Source: Acanthochlamys bracteata | Lineage: Eukaryota > Streptophyta > Magnoliopsida > Pandanales > Velloziaceae | Direction of reading: 5' to 3' | DNA length: 64,000 nucleotides | Assembly (NCBI GenBank): GCA_019914995.1 | Contig: CM034126.1 | Coordinates: 563,001-627,000, forward strand | Shown: one piece after another, positions 22,799-35,431 of the stretch | How the letters are laid out: every line of letters starts with the position of its first letter | How positions within the stretch are numbered: position 1 is the first letter of the stretch | The notes under the pieces: model-generated | What the model saw: only the letters and a program-made list of their open reading frames with translations | Told to the model about the DNA's origin: nothing | Databases searched by the model: none | Made by a program: the position numbers and the translations under genes

Positions 22799-25700
22799 TC
22801 AATTGTTATTATTTCCAGTATCAGCTTGTGGTGCTCGAGTGTTTGGGTCCAAATTTCTTTGGTCATCATCGCTAGGATAATGGGTTTTGTCAGGACCTTT
22901 CTCTTCAGTTACCTGAGGCACTTCCCCAAGTTTCTTCTGAAAGTATTAAGCTTCTAGTAAGCAAACAACTGCGGCATACATACATTGGCATATACCAACC
23001 ATAAAATTAGCTAACCACAAAGACACCAACCTTAAGGGAATTGTTCCGAGAAAGTAGTTTATCATAGTCCTTCCTGATGCGCTCCACTTCTGACCGAAGA
23101 GTAGAATTTTCCTCCTTCAGAGCCTCGACACGTTGAGACAGTTCTTCACACTCCGCCTAGAAGCATACAAGTGAAATTCATCTTGTCCATCTTTGAACTA
23201 GAAACTACAAAAATAAACTCCACATGCAATCCACTTGCAAAGACAGTATGCACTTTACCTGCTTTCGGAGCCTGGATCTTCTCGCAGATTCTCTGTTTGA
23301 TTGTTTTCTCCTCTGTCTTTTGAGTTCCCTTTCGTCCTACATTCCAAAAAAGAGCATCGATATTTGAGCTAAAAGAATTTCAGAGGGCTCGCTTCAGATG
23401 ACACATAACACTCAAAAAAGCACCACATATTGTCTTACTGCTAGCATTATAAACTGAGTAAAACTGAGATCCGAAGGTTATGGAGAAACCTGTAGCCAGA
23501 GATCTGATGAAACCATAGCACCTGGAACTGTTGCTGGAGTGACCTGACCATGCACTTTGTGAACACTTGTTGGAGCAGCCCAATAGTCCATCCCAATGTT
23601 TAAATTGGTAGTGGGAGCAGCAACACCTCCTGGTGCAGCAGTTACTGGCATAGGGACAATTGAGATGGCTGGATTCAATGTAGCATGTGACGGAACACTA
23701 GCAGACCCATTCTGAGAAGAACCGTTCTGGTTTGCCTCTGCTTCACCACATGAATGGAGACTCAAATTAGTGTGATTAATGCCAATGTCATACTTTATTT
23801 CTGAAGCTTCTAACAATCCTACCATCAAAAGACTCTTGACCACCACCTGCATCCTGTTGTGATTTCTGCACAACACCAAAGATGACAGTTAGAATATCCA
23901 ACTAATAAACATGATAGGAAAAAAATAACTTCAGAAACAATGAAATGGCACTAAGAACATGTTGAATAGAAGTTCAAACATGTTGCAACTAATTGAAATT
24001 GTGATCCTGGTATGTACTAGAGGTACTTTTATCCAGGGCCTATGCTAGTTAGGTTAAAATGTGTTGACTGATCATTAATCAGGAAGTGTCATCCAGTCAA
24101 AAGTAAATTCAGGTTATTACGTCAGGATACTTTACCTTCGACCAGTGAAGTAACTATGTACTTCTAGAATATACTGTCTCTAAACTCAAAGCCTTTTCGT
24201 TGGCCAATGGCTTCTGTTCTTGTCGGAGTCTTCTACTACTTGCTCTCTCATCCCAAAATACTACACTCTAACCATTTCTTTTATAAGACGGAAAGACCAA
24301 ACAGCCATAGATATGTATAAACAGACCTACCAAATTGATTTCTTTTCTTTTTTACCTTTAAAAAAGAGTTGGAATTAGATTTTGCAGAATTGAGTCTTAA
24401 ATATGGGTAAGGTTCAAAAAAGACCATCTTTCATCCGAGAAACACTCTCAAAAGTCAATAGATTTTGGAAAGATTATTAATGCATTCAAAGCATGAAGGC
24501 CACTACCAAATAATGCCTAGATTATCAGTGGATTTCCTAAAGAATTTCAACACAATGAGACATATATTCCAAGCAGCAAGAATTAGTGAAAGAGAATATC
24601 ATTGACTCACTATGAAAAGAAACAAATCATCAATAACTACTAAGTACTAACATTGATATCTTTCAAAGACACCTACTGGTTACTATTTATACAATGTAAT
24701 TTAGCATAAATGATTATAAGATGTGGTATAGCAGCCTCATGCTATCAATAGGTAGGACCTTCTCAGGAACTTAGTCCTCATAAACAACATTGTGGCCTTC
24801 ACATTTCTTTTCATTTTTTGAATGCCAATACCTTATACGATATTTATTAATATGTGGCGTCACATCAAAAGTGAGACATAGAAACAGAATATCAACTAGT
24901 TATACACAAAAAAACCTCACTTAGAAGGTAGTACTGTGGGAGCCATTATATATACGCAATAGAACTCACATTCTGAGAATTTGCATCACTTCCATCACTT
25001 GAACCGTCACTTGCACTTTCGCCACTGCATCATCAAAGTGTACTGAATAAGTTATGAATTTGATATTCCCAATATTCACATAGTCAATCCATGCTAATGA
25101 ATTATAAAAACCATAAGCCCATCAGTTCTGTGTCTTATACCTCTGAGAAAATACGCCATTGGCAGATGCTCCTGATGATCTACGTAGGTCATGATTGATT
25201 TTCCCTGTGACCATGTTAAGACTGCCTAAACTTCCTTTTGACTTCTTGATGGGACTTTTTTCCTTGTTTCCTTCACTGGATTTGGCATCCGCATCCCCTC
25301 CACTAGGCACAGATCCCTAGGAGATGCAATTTGTGATATTCAATGAAATGAATGCGTGCCCAGATATAAGCACATAACAAATCAGTAATATAACTTACTG
25401 GAATTTCACTGGTGACAACTGGTGAGGGCATAGCATAAGGACTGAAAGGATGTGCTCCCTATCATACAATGACCAGGGCATTAGAATATAATAACATGGC
25501 ATATTGTTCTGTAGGAAATGGGCTTTTTTTCTTACTAGCATACCGGTGCAACAGACGGATGTCCATATAACCCTCCATGAGGATACATCATATAAGGAGG
25601 TGCTGGAGTTCCATACGGAGACATGATGTGCTGAAAAGAGAGGAACATGATGGTTTACAGAAGAACATGAATAAGCTAATTGCAGTTATAATAAAGCACA

Positions 25701-26647
25701 TGGGTATAAATAAACAAAATGCCTACAGGAAGCCCAAGAAAATAGCACCTCAAGCACTACGATCCATCTTCCTTAGTTCTTCCAAATGACAGCAACTAAT
25801 ATGCATCTCCATGATGCCTACTTAGTCTACTTATAACACATGACAACTCTCGTGTGCATAACATATCCCTTTGCTACAAGGTATAAAAAAACACAACTGT
25901 ATAATGGAGAAACCTTTTTGCTAAGAAGACTAACTAATAGCATGCATGATTTAATAAACAACTTTAACAGGACATATTATCAAGTGAGATCCAAATGAAA
26001 TATAGAAATACTTGGTTCTAATTAATGATTTTCAAATTCCTATAATCAGAAAGCTAAGTTGATTTCCTGGACATGCGCAGTTCCACACAAATCCAAGAAT
26101 TAAAAAAAGCAAGAACAAGAGAACATGCTCGAAATGTGCTCCATTCTAATCAATAAATCCACATTTAACTCTCAGAAAATCTCAATTTAACTCAGGAAGT
26201 AAGGTCTAGTGAGCACCTGTGCACCCCACATGTAAGGATGAGCTTGTGGACTGGAGGCAACTGGTGAATGGAAGAACCCATGCGCCCGAATAGGTGAATA
26301 GGCCTAATAAAACCAAAAAACTTACTACTAAAAATCAGCAGTTTTCTCCAAACAAATGTCAAAAAATTTTATATCACGCAAGTCCAAGCATGCTACTTTC
26401 TATCTATAACCTGAAATCCAGACCAGTCAGGGTAAACAGCCGGTGTTGCAGGTGCTGCTGTCGCCGTCGTTGAGCTAGTTAGCGGAGTATCCTACAAACC
26501 AAACCAAATTTTTTTTAAAAGACACTCCACAAATCAAGTCAATCAAACACACGAAACCAAAATTGCTACAACCTGAGCCACAGAAGCCGAAGGAGGTTTA
26601 GCAGTTTTCGCAGCAGTAGCCGGTGTTTCAGTCTCACTATTCCCCAT
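22799..26647 (-). CDS. G-box-binding bZIP factor, bZIP16/bZIP68 type, 12 exons
   Basis: Exons in transcription order: 26647-26573, 26491-26411, 26303-26217, 25630-25544, 25458-25399, 25316-25141, 25024-24970, 23865-23823, 23737-23490, 23336-23259, 23156-23031, 22936-22799; 417 residues. The proline-rich N-terminal half has the GBF pattern ([37 protein letters not shown]). Next come [11 protein letters not shown] and [19 protein letters not shown], then [10 protein letters not shown]. The basic region is [25 protein letters not shown] (N-x7-R invariant) at ~308-333, and the following exon holds a leucine zipper with heptads from ~336 on. Such nuclear factors bind CACGTG G-boxes in light and ABA-regulated promoters. 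Closest plan is bZIP16/bZIP68 of the GBF group. All introns look GT-AG. A GA-rich leader lies upstream. Confidence 0.95.
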
Positions 26648-26915
26648 AAACAAAATCAACCAAAATCGCTATAAAATCTCGCTCAAAATCCCATCTTTTT
26701 ACTACCCGGATTCTTGTATCATAAAAAATCCTCTACATACACAGAATTTTAAAAAACTAATTTTCCTCCCAGATCAACAAACCAAGATTTTCAAAAAAAT
26801 AATAATAATAAAGTAGTTGTTTTTAAAAAAAAAGGAACAAAAAATTCAGTGAACTGAAATCAATCAATCGAGTCGCTAGGAATCGGGAGTGAAAGTGATT
26901 TATCAGCTATTGACT

Positions 26916-26937
26916 AGAGAGAGAGAGAGAGAGAGAG
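26916..26937. repeat. (GA)n microsatellite
   Basis: Eleven GA units about 270 bp upstream of the bZIP start codon. Read on the gene strand it is a CT run, common in plant 5'UTRs and core promoters. Confidence 0.9.
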
Positions 26938-27471
26938 GATGGAAAATGAGATCCAAGATCTTCAAGGGGCAAAAAGTAAATCCTAGCAATAGTCAACCTT
27001 CGCGGTTTCGATTGGGCAGGGAAAAGAAAGTGAAGGGGCGAAATGGGAATAAAAAGTTTCTGGAGAAAGATAACAAATAACGGATCTTGCTGACGTGTAA
27101 AAACACATAACAGTGTAAGGAACCAATATAATAAAGCGAAACGACATAACAGAAAAAATGTAGTTAAGATGACAGCAAATAGAGCAGCAAATGGAACCAA
27201 TGACAAAGTCCCACGCTTTTGGAGGTAATATGTCCTTGCAAGATATGCATCACATTTTTTAGTGTCATAGAGTCTCTCTCTCTGTCTATATTGCTGCACA
27301 CTAAGAATCCGAGTATCTGCAAAACAAAACATGTCGTGTCCGATCTTGCAAATATCCGATTACCTTTTTGATCTTGCAAATATCTTACCTTTTCTTTAAT
27401 TTTTTAAAACCCTAATGTAGCAACATTTAGCATCGCAAATATTAAATTACATACTATAATGCTTGACGAAG

Positions 27472-27476
<5 letters not shown>

Positions 27477-27502
<26 letters not shown>
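27477..27502. repeat. (GA)n microsatellite
   Basis: About thirteen AG units in the intergenic region upstream of the bZIP gene. No gene is seen between here and 28.1 kb. Confidence 0.9.
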
Positions 27503-28162
27503 CAATCTTTACCTTAGGTGTCCTGGAATAAGTGGACACAAGCATTCCACTTCACTCACGGATGCATCATCACGTCCGTTTAATATTCCTTATCTTAAAA
27601 TTGAGGTATACTCTTGTCCAATCTGTTGTCTTTTTCTGTCCAGCAATCTCTCCTTGAACATCACGAAGATATTCGTAAGAAGCAAAATATCTTCTGTAAA
27701 CTTTACAGATATTAATATCTTGGGGACCTGGTGTTAAAATTACTCCCCCTCAAATTGTCTCATTTGCTTTCAAATACTATTACTAGTTCTATACTAATTA
27801 AATACTACAAATTCATGCAGCAAACTAATTAATACTAGTTCCTAATGCCACGGAAGAGCATAACAGCAGCCACCAAATGGCTGTATAATGGAGTAGCATA
27901 GAGACAAGCCAAGCCATCTCTGCAAACAGTCAGGGCAAATTTAGAAGGCATGTGAACAGTTCATAGGATATATTTTCCAACATCAGAAACACTTAGGCAA
28001 AGTGTAGTATTCATTAAAATAACAGAAACCATTTCTGTCTGAATGAGCTTTCACTATATGCCATTCTCCCCGACAATAATGAGCAGATATTCGTCGTAAG
28101 AAGGCATAATGAAGAAAGATATTTGGATAATTAAGGAAAATAAAGGCCGAGAATTTGCTTTA

Positions 28163-28356
28163 GAAGCCGTTTGATATTATTTTTTTCAAAAAATAATTTT
28201 TTAATTTATATTTTAAGTAGTTTTATGTATATTTTTATAAAATTTATTTAAAATTTTAAAGTATTTATTATTCTTATTAATTTTAAATAAAAAACTTATT
28301 TTTTAAAATTAAATAAAAATATTTTTTATTTTAAAAAAATACTTTCAAATACTTCC
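28163..28356. mobile_element. AT-rich MITE-like block
   Basis: The left edge GAAGCCGTTTGATATTATTT and the reverse complement of the right edge (GGAAGTATTTGAAAGTATTT) align over about 20 bp with few differences. The interior is almost purely A and T. No clear target duplication was found. The end sequence (GTTTGA) resembles those of the other AT-rich MITEs in the window. Confidence 0.5.
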
Positions 28357-28689
28357 AAAAGTACACATAACCACATCGTGCGGTGGCAGCTACATCAAAT
28401 TATGGCGATCTAACAGAGCCCCTAACCAAACTCTCCATTGGCCTGACTTCACATGTAGTCAACATAGAAATTTAATGCCGAAGAATGTTTTACTAAAAAA
28501 AGAGACTGATAAGTTGAAGGTAGCAATGCAATGGAATAAAAATTCATAACAAGACGAGCAGGCTGTAATGGTTCAACCAGCAATAGCAGTTGTCTTGTAA
28601 GAAAAAAAACTACTTATTTCAGAAGCTGTATAAGTGCTCAAGCCCGAAGTTCAGCGGTGTTCAATTGCAAAAATGAATTAGCTATTCGG

Positions 28690-31600
28690 CGAGCATGCAA
28701 CAGCTGTTAGATACGTTGCTTGCTGCCCAACAGAAGGGCAAAGCAGCATACCTGAACAGATAACAAAGAATTCTCTGAGTAGGATCCAACGAGCACTGCA
28801 GAAATAAGGAGTTTAAAAGGAAGGTGCAGGAAACTATAAACTAAGATGTCTGCCTGAAAAGATAACCAATGCCTGCGTGGTTACATAGTCAATCCTAGTT
28901 AAATCAGTTGCTATAACGTAAACCTTTCAAGCAGCAGCAGCAGCAGCATCATCACAGGAGGCGATTCTCATAAACTTCTAACTAACCTGCATTATAGCTA
29001 TAAGCAGTAAATGTACAATAAAGAACAAAAAGTAATACCTGGCCTAACTTGGGTTTGCTGGTTAATCAGTTGAATCTGGAACAACAAGCCACCAAGTAGC
29101 CACACTATTTCTCTTAAGTGGGAGAGATGTAAGGGAGTTGGGAATTCCAGTAGCTTTTAGGAATCAAACAGTGCATCGCAAAGACAGAGACAACAAGTTA
29201 GGAAGAATGTCAGCATTCTGCAGATATCGTTAGAATGATAGCATCTACGAGAATGACTTTGACAGCATCTACTAGATAACAGCCAACAAAATATAAATGG
29301 AAGTTAAAAACCCAGGAAGTAGCGACACCATTACTGTTGAAAAAGTTGCCAAGCAGAAAAAGAAGAAAATCATCACCATCAATCAGAGGAAAGCTAAGGA
29401 AACACTAACGACTTAGTTGAAACGTATGAACTTTGCCAGCAGCAAATCTCCCAAACAGGTACACTATATTTTCCATTCTCAATTCTTATCTAGTCTATGC
29501 AACAAGTTGAGTTTCATCAGATGCCTGCAGACAACAAACCAACTGAACTGTCAGCAGTTGCTCAAAACCGTTGACCATGATGGTTGCTGTAGAAAGCAAG
29601 CAGCCAATTAACAGGAATCACAAATAGAGAATCTCAAAGTACAAAAAGAAGTGATCAGTGGCTTATGATTATTTGAACATATGCTGTTTCATACCTCGGA
29701 GTAGCAAACCTCAGAGCAGGCGAAACATGCCTTTACTGATTATAACAGGTGAGAACAACTTAAGCCTCTGTACTACAAACTCAATGGTTGATGATAGCCA
29801 CCTGGCAATTGCTCTTGTAATATGAAGCTACCATCAACTGTTACTCCTATAATACCATTTATACAGAGATGAGGAGAAAAAGTGAAAAGCAGAGAAACCA
29901 CCAACAGCCTCATCCTACTACTGCCACAGCAATCGCTTGCAGAATCAATAAGTGTCTATAGAACTCTTATAACCTGCATGACAGCACGGCAATGGTAGCT
30001 TCATCAATTGGCATAAGAAAGAGATTCTCACATATTTCCAATTACCATACAAATGTAGCTTCACCAGGAAGGGATTAGTTCCACCACTTCAGAAAGGATT
30101 TCTAAACATATGTAATATACAAGGAAGCCAAGACTCTTCGAGCAATGGCCTCTAGATCAACATCCTGCAGTGCAGAAGAAAATTACTGTTGCAAGCAACG
30201 GGCTCTTCTCAGAAGCAAATCTAACTCTGAATGCAACTCCAACTCAATGACCAAAATAACCTCTCATATAATTTAACTGCCTCTGCAACAACCAAAATTG
30301 TTTGGTGCTGAAAGAAAGTTTATTGAGTTGCCACAGAGAAGAGTTCACCCAAAACTCCAGATCAGCTCAGCACCAATTGCCCTCAAGCAGCGGAAATACC
30401 AAACAGCCTGGCCATTGCAGGCGCAAAAGCCCAACTTCTAGAAGAGACTCCAAGAAGAATGAGAAGAACCAGCGACCATAAACTGATAAAGAACAAGATT
30501 TCCTCTTTAACATTGCAGTCATGGAAATGATTGACAATAAGTTGCCTGAAAAACAGCAAGTGCACAAGAGGTCATGCCATTGCCTCCCTATGCACGAGGC
30601 AGAGAGGAATCGTGATAATCGGTTCATAGGTAACTGCTTCTCAAACCAAATATTCCATATGATGAATAAATTGACTTAACACAAGGAAAGAATTCACCCA
30701 ACAATCTCATAAAGCCAGCATATCGTTGTCTGCCAAGTAGCAGTCCTGCTAAAGCAATTACAACTGATCCCAGAAGGACAGAAATCAGCAATTATAAACA
30801 GAAAACAGAACTCACCATCACAACCACGCGTCAGGACCACATCAGTTGCCTGCATAAAGGTAAGCCCACAAGCAGCCATGCCATCACATTGAAAGAGATA
30901 CTGCAATAAGGGATTGCATTCATGGAAAGGCTGCTCAGTAGCTTCTTGGCTCAAAGAGAGAACTTACTGCCATATGTATACGTAAAGGATGATGTCTTGG
31001 CAGATTCGAATCCACCTAGCTAAACATTAGCAGGAATTGCACAAAAGCATTTTTTGCAAGAGCATTGTGGACATCGCTGCTATGCCAAAAGCAGGTTATC
31101 TGATTCAATAAATACAACAAAAAACATTCCATGAAGAGAACTCGGAATCGCTTACCTTAATATTCCAAAACTATTACCAAAACATCTACGTCGAAACAGA
31201 TGAACATTCCGAATGGCGAAAAATCTGAAGTGCGACCAAAGCCAATACTGAACCATGGAATAAATATAAACCCTCACACCTTCTTCCAGTTTCCACCAAC
31301 ACCTCTGCCACCACATGTAACAAATCCATAACACATATTTACCTGCACTCCATAATCGAGCAAAGGCTGCAATTTGGTGGGCTGCAAGAATAAGAAATCT
31401 ACCAAGTAGAACACCACTGCTGCCAAATTGACATGCAGAGAACAAAAAGAAGCATTCTGACCATATAGCAGGTTCAACAGAATAAAAAGAGAGCAGCATC
31501 ACAATAAGCAAGTGCAAAGAATCTCAACTGCTGGTAGAAAGAATCTATCGCGCAAGATACTTTTGCCCTAGACGAGAATTGAAAGGATAGCCGTGGGGAA

Positions 31601-32760
31601 CAAATCGGTAATGAGAACAATGCTGCTAAAAATCCTCATTGTAGACACAGCCATGCCATTGCTGCCAATCGAAAACGCATATTGCAAAACAAGATTCTGA
31701 AAATGGACCGTGAAATAATGAAAGGATTACTGAAATTGAGTAGTCAAGCCACCACCAGCTATTTGGAAGCAGAGTCTCAAGATTTAAGAAGCAATTTTTT
31801 GAACAAAGTTGTGATACCCCACAAATGAAATCAAAATAAATCCAAGAGCAGCCCTCAAATCTCAAATAATGATTAACCAAGCTACCGGCACACAAGTCGA
31901 GGAGCAGCTGCTAGGTTGGTTGCTTGCTATACAACAATCCTTACCAAGTAGCCAAGCTGTCACCACAGAATTGACAGCAGGCCCTACGGGCCAAAGGGAC
32001 AGTCTCAGGTAGACAGTTTCTATTGGGTGTAGGCAAGCTATCACCACCAAAAAGGAAGAACAGTTGTGAAACATTGAAAAGCACGATTGGATTATTGAAA
32101 CCAACCGTTAAACCCTTCTACAAACCAAAGAAATACACCATCACCACCAGATAAATTTGAAAGAACAACAGGGGATATTACCTGCACATCAAATTAGCAA
32201 TGGTTGCTACATTGGTTACTCGCGAGCAGCTAGCCCTAGCAAGTAGCCATGCAATCACCACTGAATTGAATCTACTCGCACTAGCATTGAGAAGCAAGAA
32301 TCTATTCTTAAAATGAAAGAGATACTACTGCAAAAAATCATCTCAAGTAATACAAAAAAAGGATCTAGCAATTAATCCAGCAGACACCGTGAAATCTCAC
32401 AATTAATCCAGCAGCCGCTGCTACATTGGCTGCTTGCTAAACGACAAACCTTTCAAGTAGCCAAGCCGCCCCCGACAATCTGAAGCATAGTCGCAAGATT
32501 CGAGAAGCTATCCTTAAAATAAATCATTACCAACGCCACAAATCTAGGTAATAAACAGAACAAGCTCGCAATTAATCCACCGACCACAGTTAAATCTCAA
32601 AAGAAAGATTAATCGTGCTACTGTACATCAAAATCGAACAACAGCAGCTACGTTGGTTGCTTGCAAACGCCACAAAGTAGCCAACCCAGCGGATTGAAGC
32701 ACAGCCACGAGATTAGATAACTGATTCTGAAATAAAAGATCAATGAATTACGAAAAAAGA
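28690..32760 (-). repeat. Degenerate ~200 bp repeat array, possible long non-coding transcript
   Basis: No protein-coding gene is seen across 4 kb. Four units are clear at 31857-31990, 32184-32335, 32388-32535 and 32590-32750. Plus-strand order in each: AAATCTCA-type lead, CAGC(A/C)GCTGCTA-type segment, TTGGTTGCTTGC core, 15-25 bases, AAGTAGCCA, CACC-rich stretch, (A/T)TTGAAGCA, then AAGATT...GAAGC. More decayed units appear near 31735-31800, 31350-31440, 30820-30915, 30700-30770, 29040-29110 and 28690-28760. On the minus strand TGGCTACTTG and CAAGCAGCCA-like arms face each other, so each unit can form a short hairpin. A TATA box and a CTAGGGTTT leader motif lie upstream on the minus strand, which suggests transcription toward decreasing coordinates. 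Function unknown. Confidence 0.5.
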
Positions 32761-33070
32761 TCCCTAGGTCAAAGAATTCGAGAATCGACTCTTCAGATCA
32801 AAGAATCACACCGAATTAGATCACGACGAAAAAAACCTAGAAATCTAAGACAGTGGAGACAACTGATCGAGATAGCGAGCGAGGACGCGGCATAGTTTGA
32901 GATCTCATCAAACCCCGGAAAAGAAACCCTAGCCAGAGAAAGAGAGAACCGCGGACAATGGCTTCTCGCCTGCGATCGCTTGCTTCTAGAAGAAGGAAGA
33001 AAACCTCGCGGGAAAATAGGAGAGAACCGCGCCGTTATGCCGCGTGAACATGAGACTGAAGCAGGATGGT

Positions 33071-33084
33071 TATATTTATAAACT
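33071..33084 (-). promoter_or_regulatory. TATA box for a minus-strand transcript
   Basis: On the minus strand the sequence TTTATAAATATA is followed by a GC-richer stretch from about 33045. Further on comes a CTAGGGTTTC motif (near 32930), which is frequent in plant 5' leaders. No long open frame follows, so the product would be non-coding or consist of small exons. Confidence 0.5.
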
Positions 33085-33099
33085 GCTAACAGTACCGCC

Positions 33100-33978
33100 T
33101 TAGAGTTGATCCGACCCGTTTAAATTAGTTAGTACTAAATTCTTACCGCATTATCCGACCCGTTAATATTGTTACTAGCGCTTTTATTTTCTTTCTTTTT
33201 TTTTTTTTAACTTAAAAGTTAGTAAATATCATGTTATTTCGAGATGACAATATAAATTAATATTTATAATAATCGAATTTAAATCCATCTATTTAATAAT
33301 TAAAATTTTTTTAATTATAATCTGATTTATATATTTATTAGAATCAAAATTATTTATTATAATTCAATACATTTATAACAAAAAATTATAGACTTATTTA
33401 ATAAATAAAATTATTAAAATAAAAATTAACAATAAATTAATCTAATATTAATGGATAAAAACTATTAAGTAATATTCAAAACAAAAAACTAATTTAACAA
33501 AATTTATAAATAAATGATAAATTAATCAAAATACAACTATATATATAATTAAAATTAAACATTATTATTATAAATATTTTGTAATTATTACTAATATATT
33601 TTATATAAATAATTGTTTGAATCTATTTTAATTTATTGTACCGATTTAGTATTGACTTGAAACTGATGTGAATTCATCCGAGAAAAATCTGAATCAGAAT
33701 TGAATTAGCAGATCAAATCATATATTATCACTCTTAATATTATTTTAATAAAAAGAAAATTGATAACTATAAATTTATTAGCTGCGGAAGAAATTAACAA
33801 GTATAATAGAGCTTGCACATATTTTGAGGTTCTAAAATTTTAACATAGCACACAACAACAAATGTAAAATTCACAATGTAGAAAGAATGCTAGTTAGAAA
33901 GAATTTTGACATTTTTAAAAATAAGTTTAACTTTAAATATATATAAAATTTTTATGAATGATTCAATTAATGTTTTTT
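33100..33978. other. AT-rich intergenic DNA, no gene seen
   Basis: Very AT-rich, with two short GATCCGACCCGTT / ATCCGACCCGTT copies near 33110 and 33155. Nothing else recognised. Confidence 0.4.
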
Positions 33979-34218
33979 GGGACGTTTAAAAGTATTTTTA
34001 AAATAATTTTTAAATTAAAAATATTTTTATTTTTTTCTAAAAACAAAATTTATTTTTTTTATTTTAAAAAAAATAAAAAAATAAAAAATAAAAAAATCTC
34101 ACTATCTATACTTTTATTTTTTTTAAATTTTAAATAAATTTTTTAAATATTTATAAATTATATATTAATAATATAAAATTAAAAAATTATTTTTTTAATA
34201 AGCTAAACCAAACGCACT
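33979..34218. mobile_element. AT-rich MITE-like block adjoining a 4CL fragment
   Basis: Left edge GGGACGTTTAAAAGT and right edge AAACCAAACGCAC are imperfect inverted repeats. The interior matches the local AT-rich family, including AAAAAATCTCACTAT and TTTTAAATAAATTTTTT tracts. It ends exactly where the 4CL-like homology begins, so it may mark the truncation point of that pseudogene. Confidence 0.55.
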
Positions 34219-35116
34219 ATATCAACGATCCTGAGACCACTGCAAACACAATTGATGCGGATGGTTGGCTTCACAGCGGTGATATTGGTTATGTTGATGA
34301 TGATGGCGATGAAATCTTCATTGTTGATAGAGTTAAGGAGATCATCATGTACAAGGAATGGTTTTCAGGTAATCGCTGATGATGATACCGCAGCGATTAT
34401 ATTTTAGACTTAGTTTTGTTTATAGTGAATTTTGAAAAAATAGATCAATAAATTCTTTTTAAAGTAAATATAAAAAATCAGCTTGGTAGAAAAAAGTCAC
34501 TTCTGTGTGTAAATAAATATGCTATTACTTGAAATAAAATCATGTATAAATTCTGACAAGGAAGAAATTAATGTTAATTTTTTTGACGCCAGACAAAAAG
34601 ATGTAGCAGCAGATGAAATTCCAGTGGCTTTTGTTGTGCCTTCACAAGGTTCTGATCTTACTGACGAATCCTTGAAAGAGTTCATAGCCAAACAGGTATT
34701 AACATTGAAACCAGTTCATGTTTCAACGTAGAACAAATCACATATCAATACACAAGCAGACGAGTGGGATTTTGAAGAACTAATTTGTAAATTTTAGTGC
34801 AATTAAATTACTTACGACATTTATGGGTTTTTTTTTTTGGTAGGTGGTGTTCTACAAGAAGGTTCATAAAGAGTGCGTTTTTCTTCGCATAAAAATTAAT
34901 TTTTAATTTATTTTTTATTAAAAATATAAAAAAATTATTTTAATTTATTTTTTAATAAAAATTTTTAATAATATTATTTTTAGCAACTTATTTTAATAAT
35001 TTATTTATAAAAAACTTTTTTTCAAAAATCAAAAGAATGGGCCCAAAATGTACTTTGTTGATTCAATACCAAAGTCAGCAGCAGGAAAATTATTCAGGAA
35101 GGATCTAAGAGCATGA
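34219..35116 (+). pseudogene. 4-coumarate:CoA ligase-like pseudogene (C-terminal exons)
   Basis: Three exon-like pieces of an adenylate-forming enzyme of the 4CL/acyl-CoA ligase family remain. Piece A (34219-34379) reads [20 protein letters not shown] then IGYVDDDG and [10 protein letters not shown] (the D-G-W-x-x-(T/S)-G-D and R-x-K-E motifs), then shifts frame through a small insertion before its donor. Piece B (~34598-34695) reads [20 protein letters not shown] and ends at a GT donor. Piece C (34844-35116) reads VVFYKKVHK, is split by a MITE (34871-35044), then resumes with MYFVDSIPKSAAGKLFRKDL and a stop; the catalytic lysine region is kept. The N-terminal two thirds and the VAPAELE-type exon segment are missing. 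4CL enzymes activate hydroxycinnamates for phenylpropanoids; this copy cannot. Confidence 0.85.
34871..35044. mobile_element. MITE inserted in the 4CL-like exon
   Basis: The 174 bp insert lies between AAA (34868-34870) and AAA (35045-35047), a likely 3 bp target duplication. Removing the insert with one copy restores the reading VHKMYFVDSIPK across the site. The ends GAGTGCGTTTTTCTT and AAAAGAATGGGCCC are weak inverted repeats. The interior is AT-rich. Confidence 0.65.
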
Positions 35117-35189
35117 TTAGAAGCATTCTGCTTGAACGAAAAATACAGAAGAAAAAAAAAATTGTATTTACCGAGAAACAAACAGTATT

Positions 35190-35431
35190 TAGAAAACATT
35201 TGAAAGTTTTTTTAAAATAATTTTTTTTTAATAAAAATAAATTTTTTTTTAAGAAATAAGTTTTATTTTTTTACTTTAAAAAATAAAAGTAAGCGTTAAA
35301 AATATAAAATTTTGTTATACTTTTAAAATTTTTAAATAATTTTTTTAAATATTTATAAAAAATATATCAAAAAATATAAAATAAAAATGGAGAGGTTAAT
35401 TTTGAAAAAAGCTTAACCAAACAGTCTTTAA
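35190..35431. mobile_element. AT-rich MITE-like block
   Basis: Left edge AACATTTGAAAGTTTTT and right edge AACCAAACAGTCTTT are imperfect inverted repeats. The interior (TTTTTTTACTTTAAAAAATAA and further tracts) matches the family at 6541-6799 and 33979-34218. No clear target duplication. Confidence 0.5.

Noticed and set aside
30367..32104. Several minus-strand frames of 60-120 codons in the repeat array
   Set aside because: Their translations are Cys, Phe and Ser rich without domains, differ between repeat units and do not join by splice sites; treated as non-coding.
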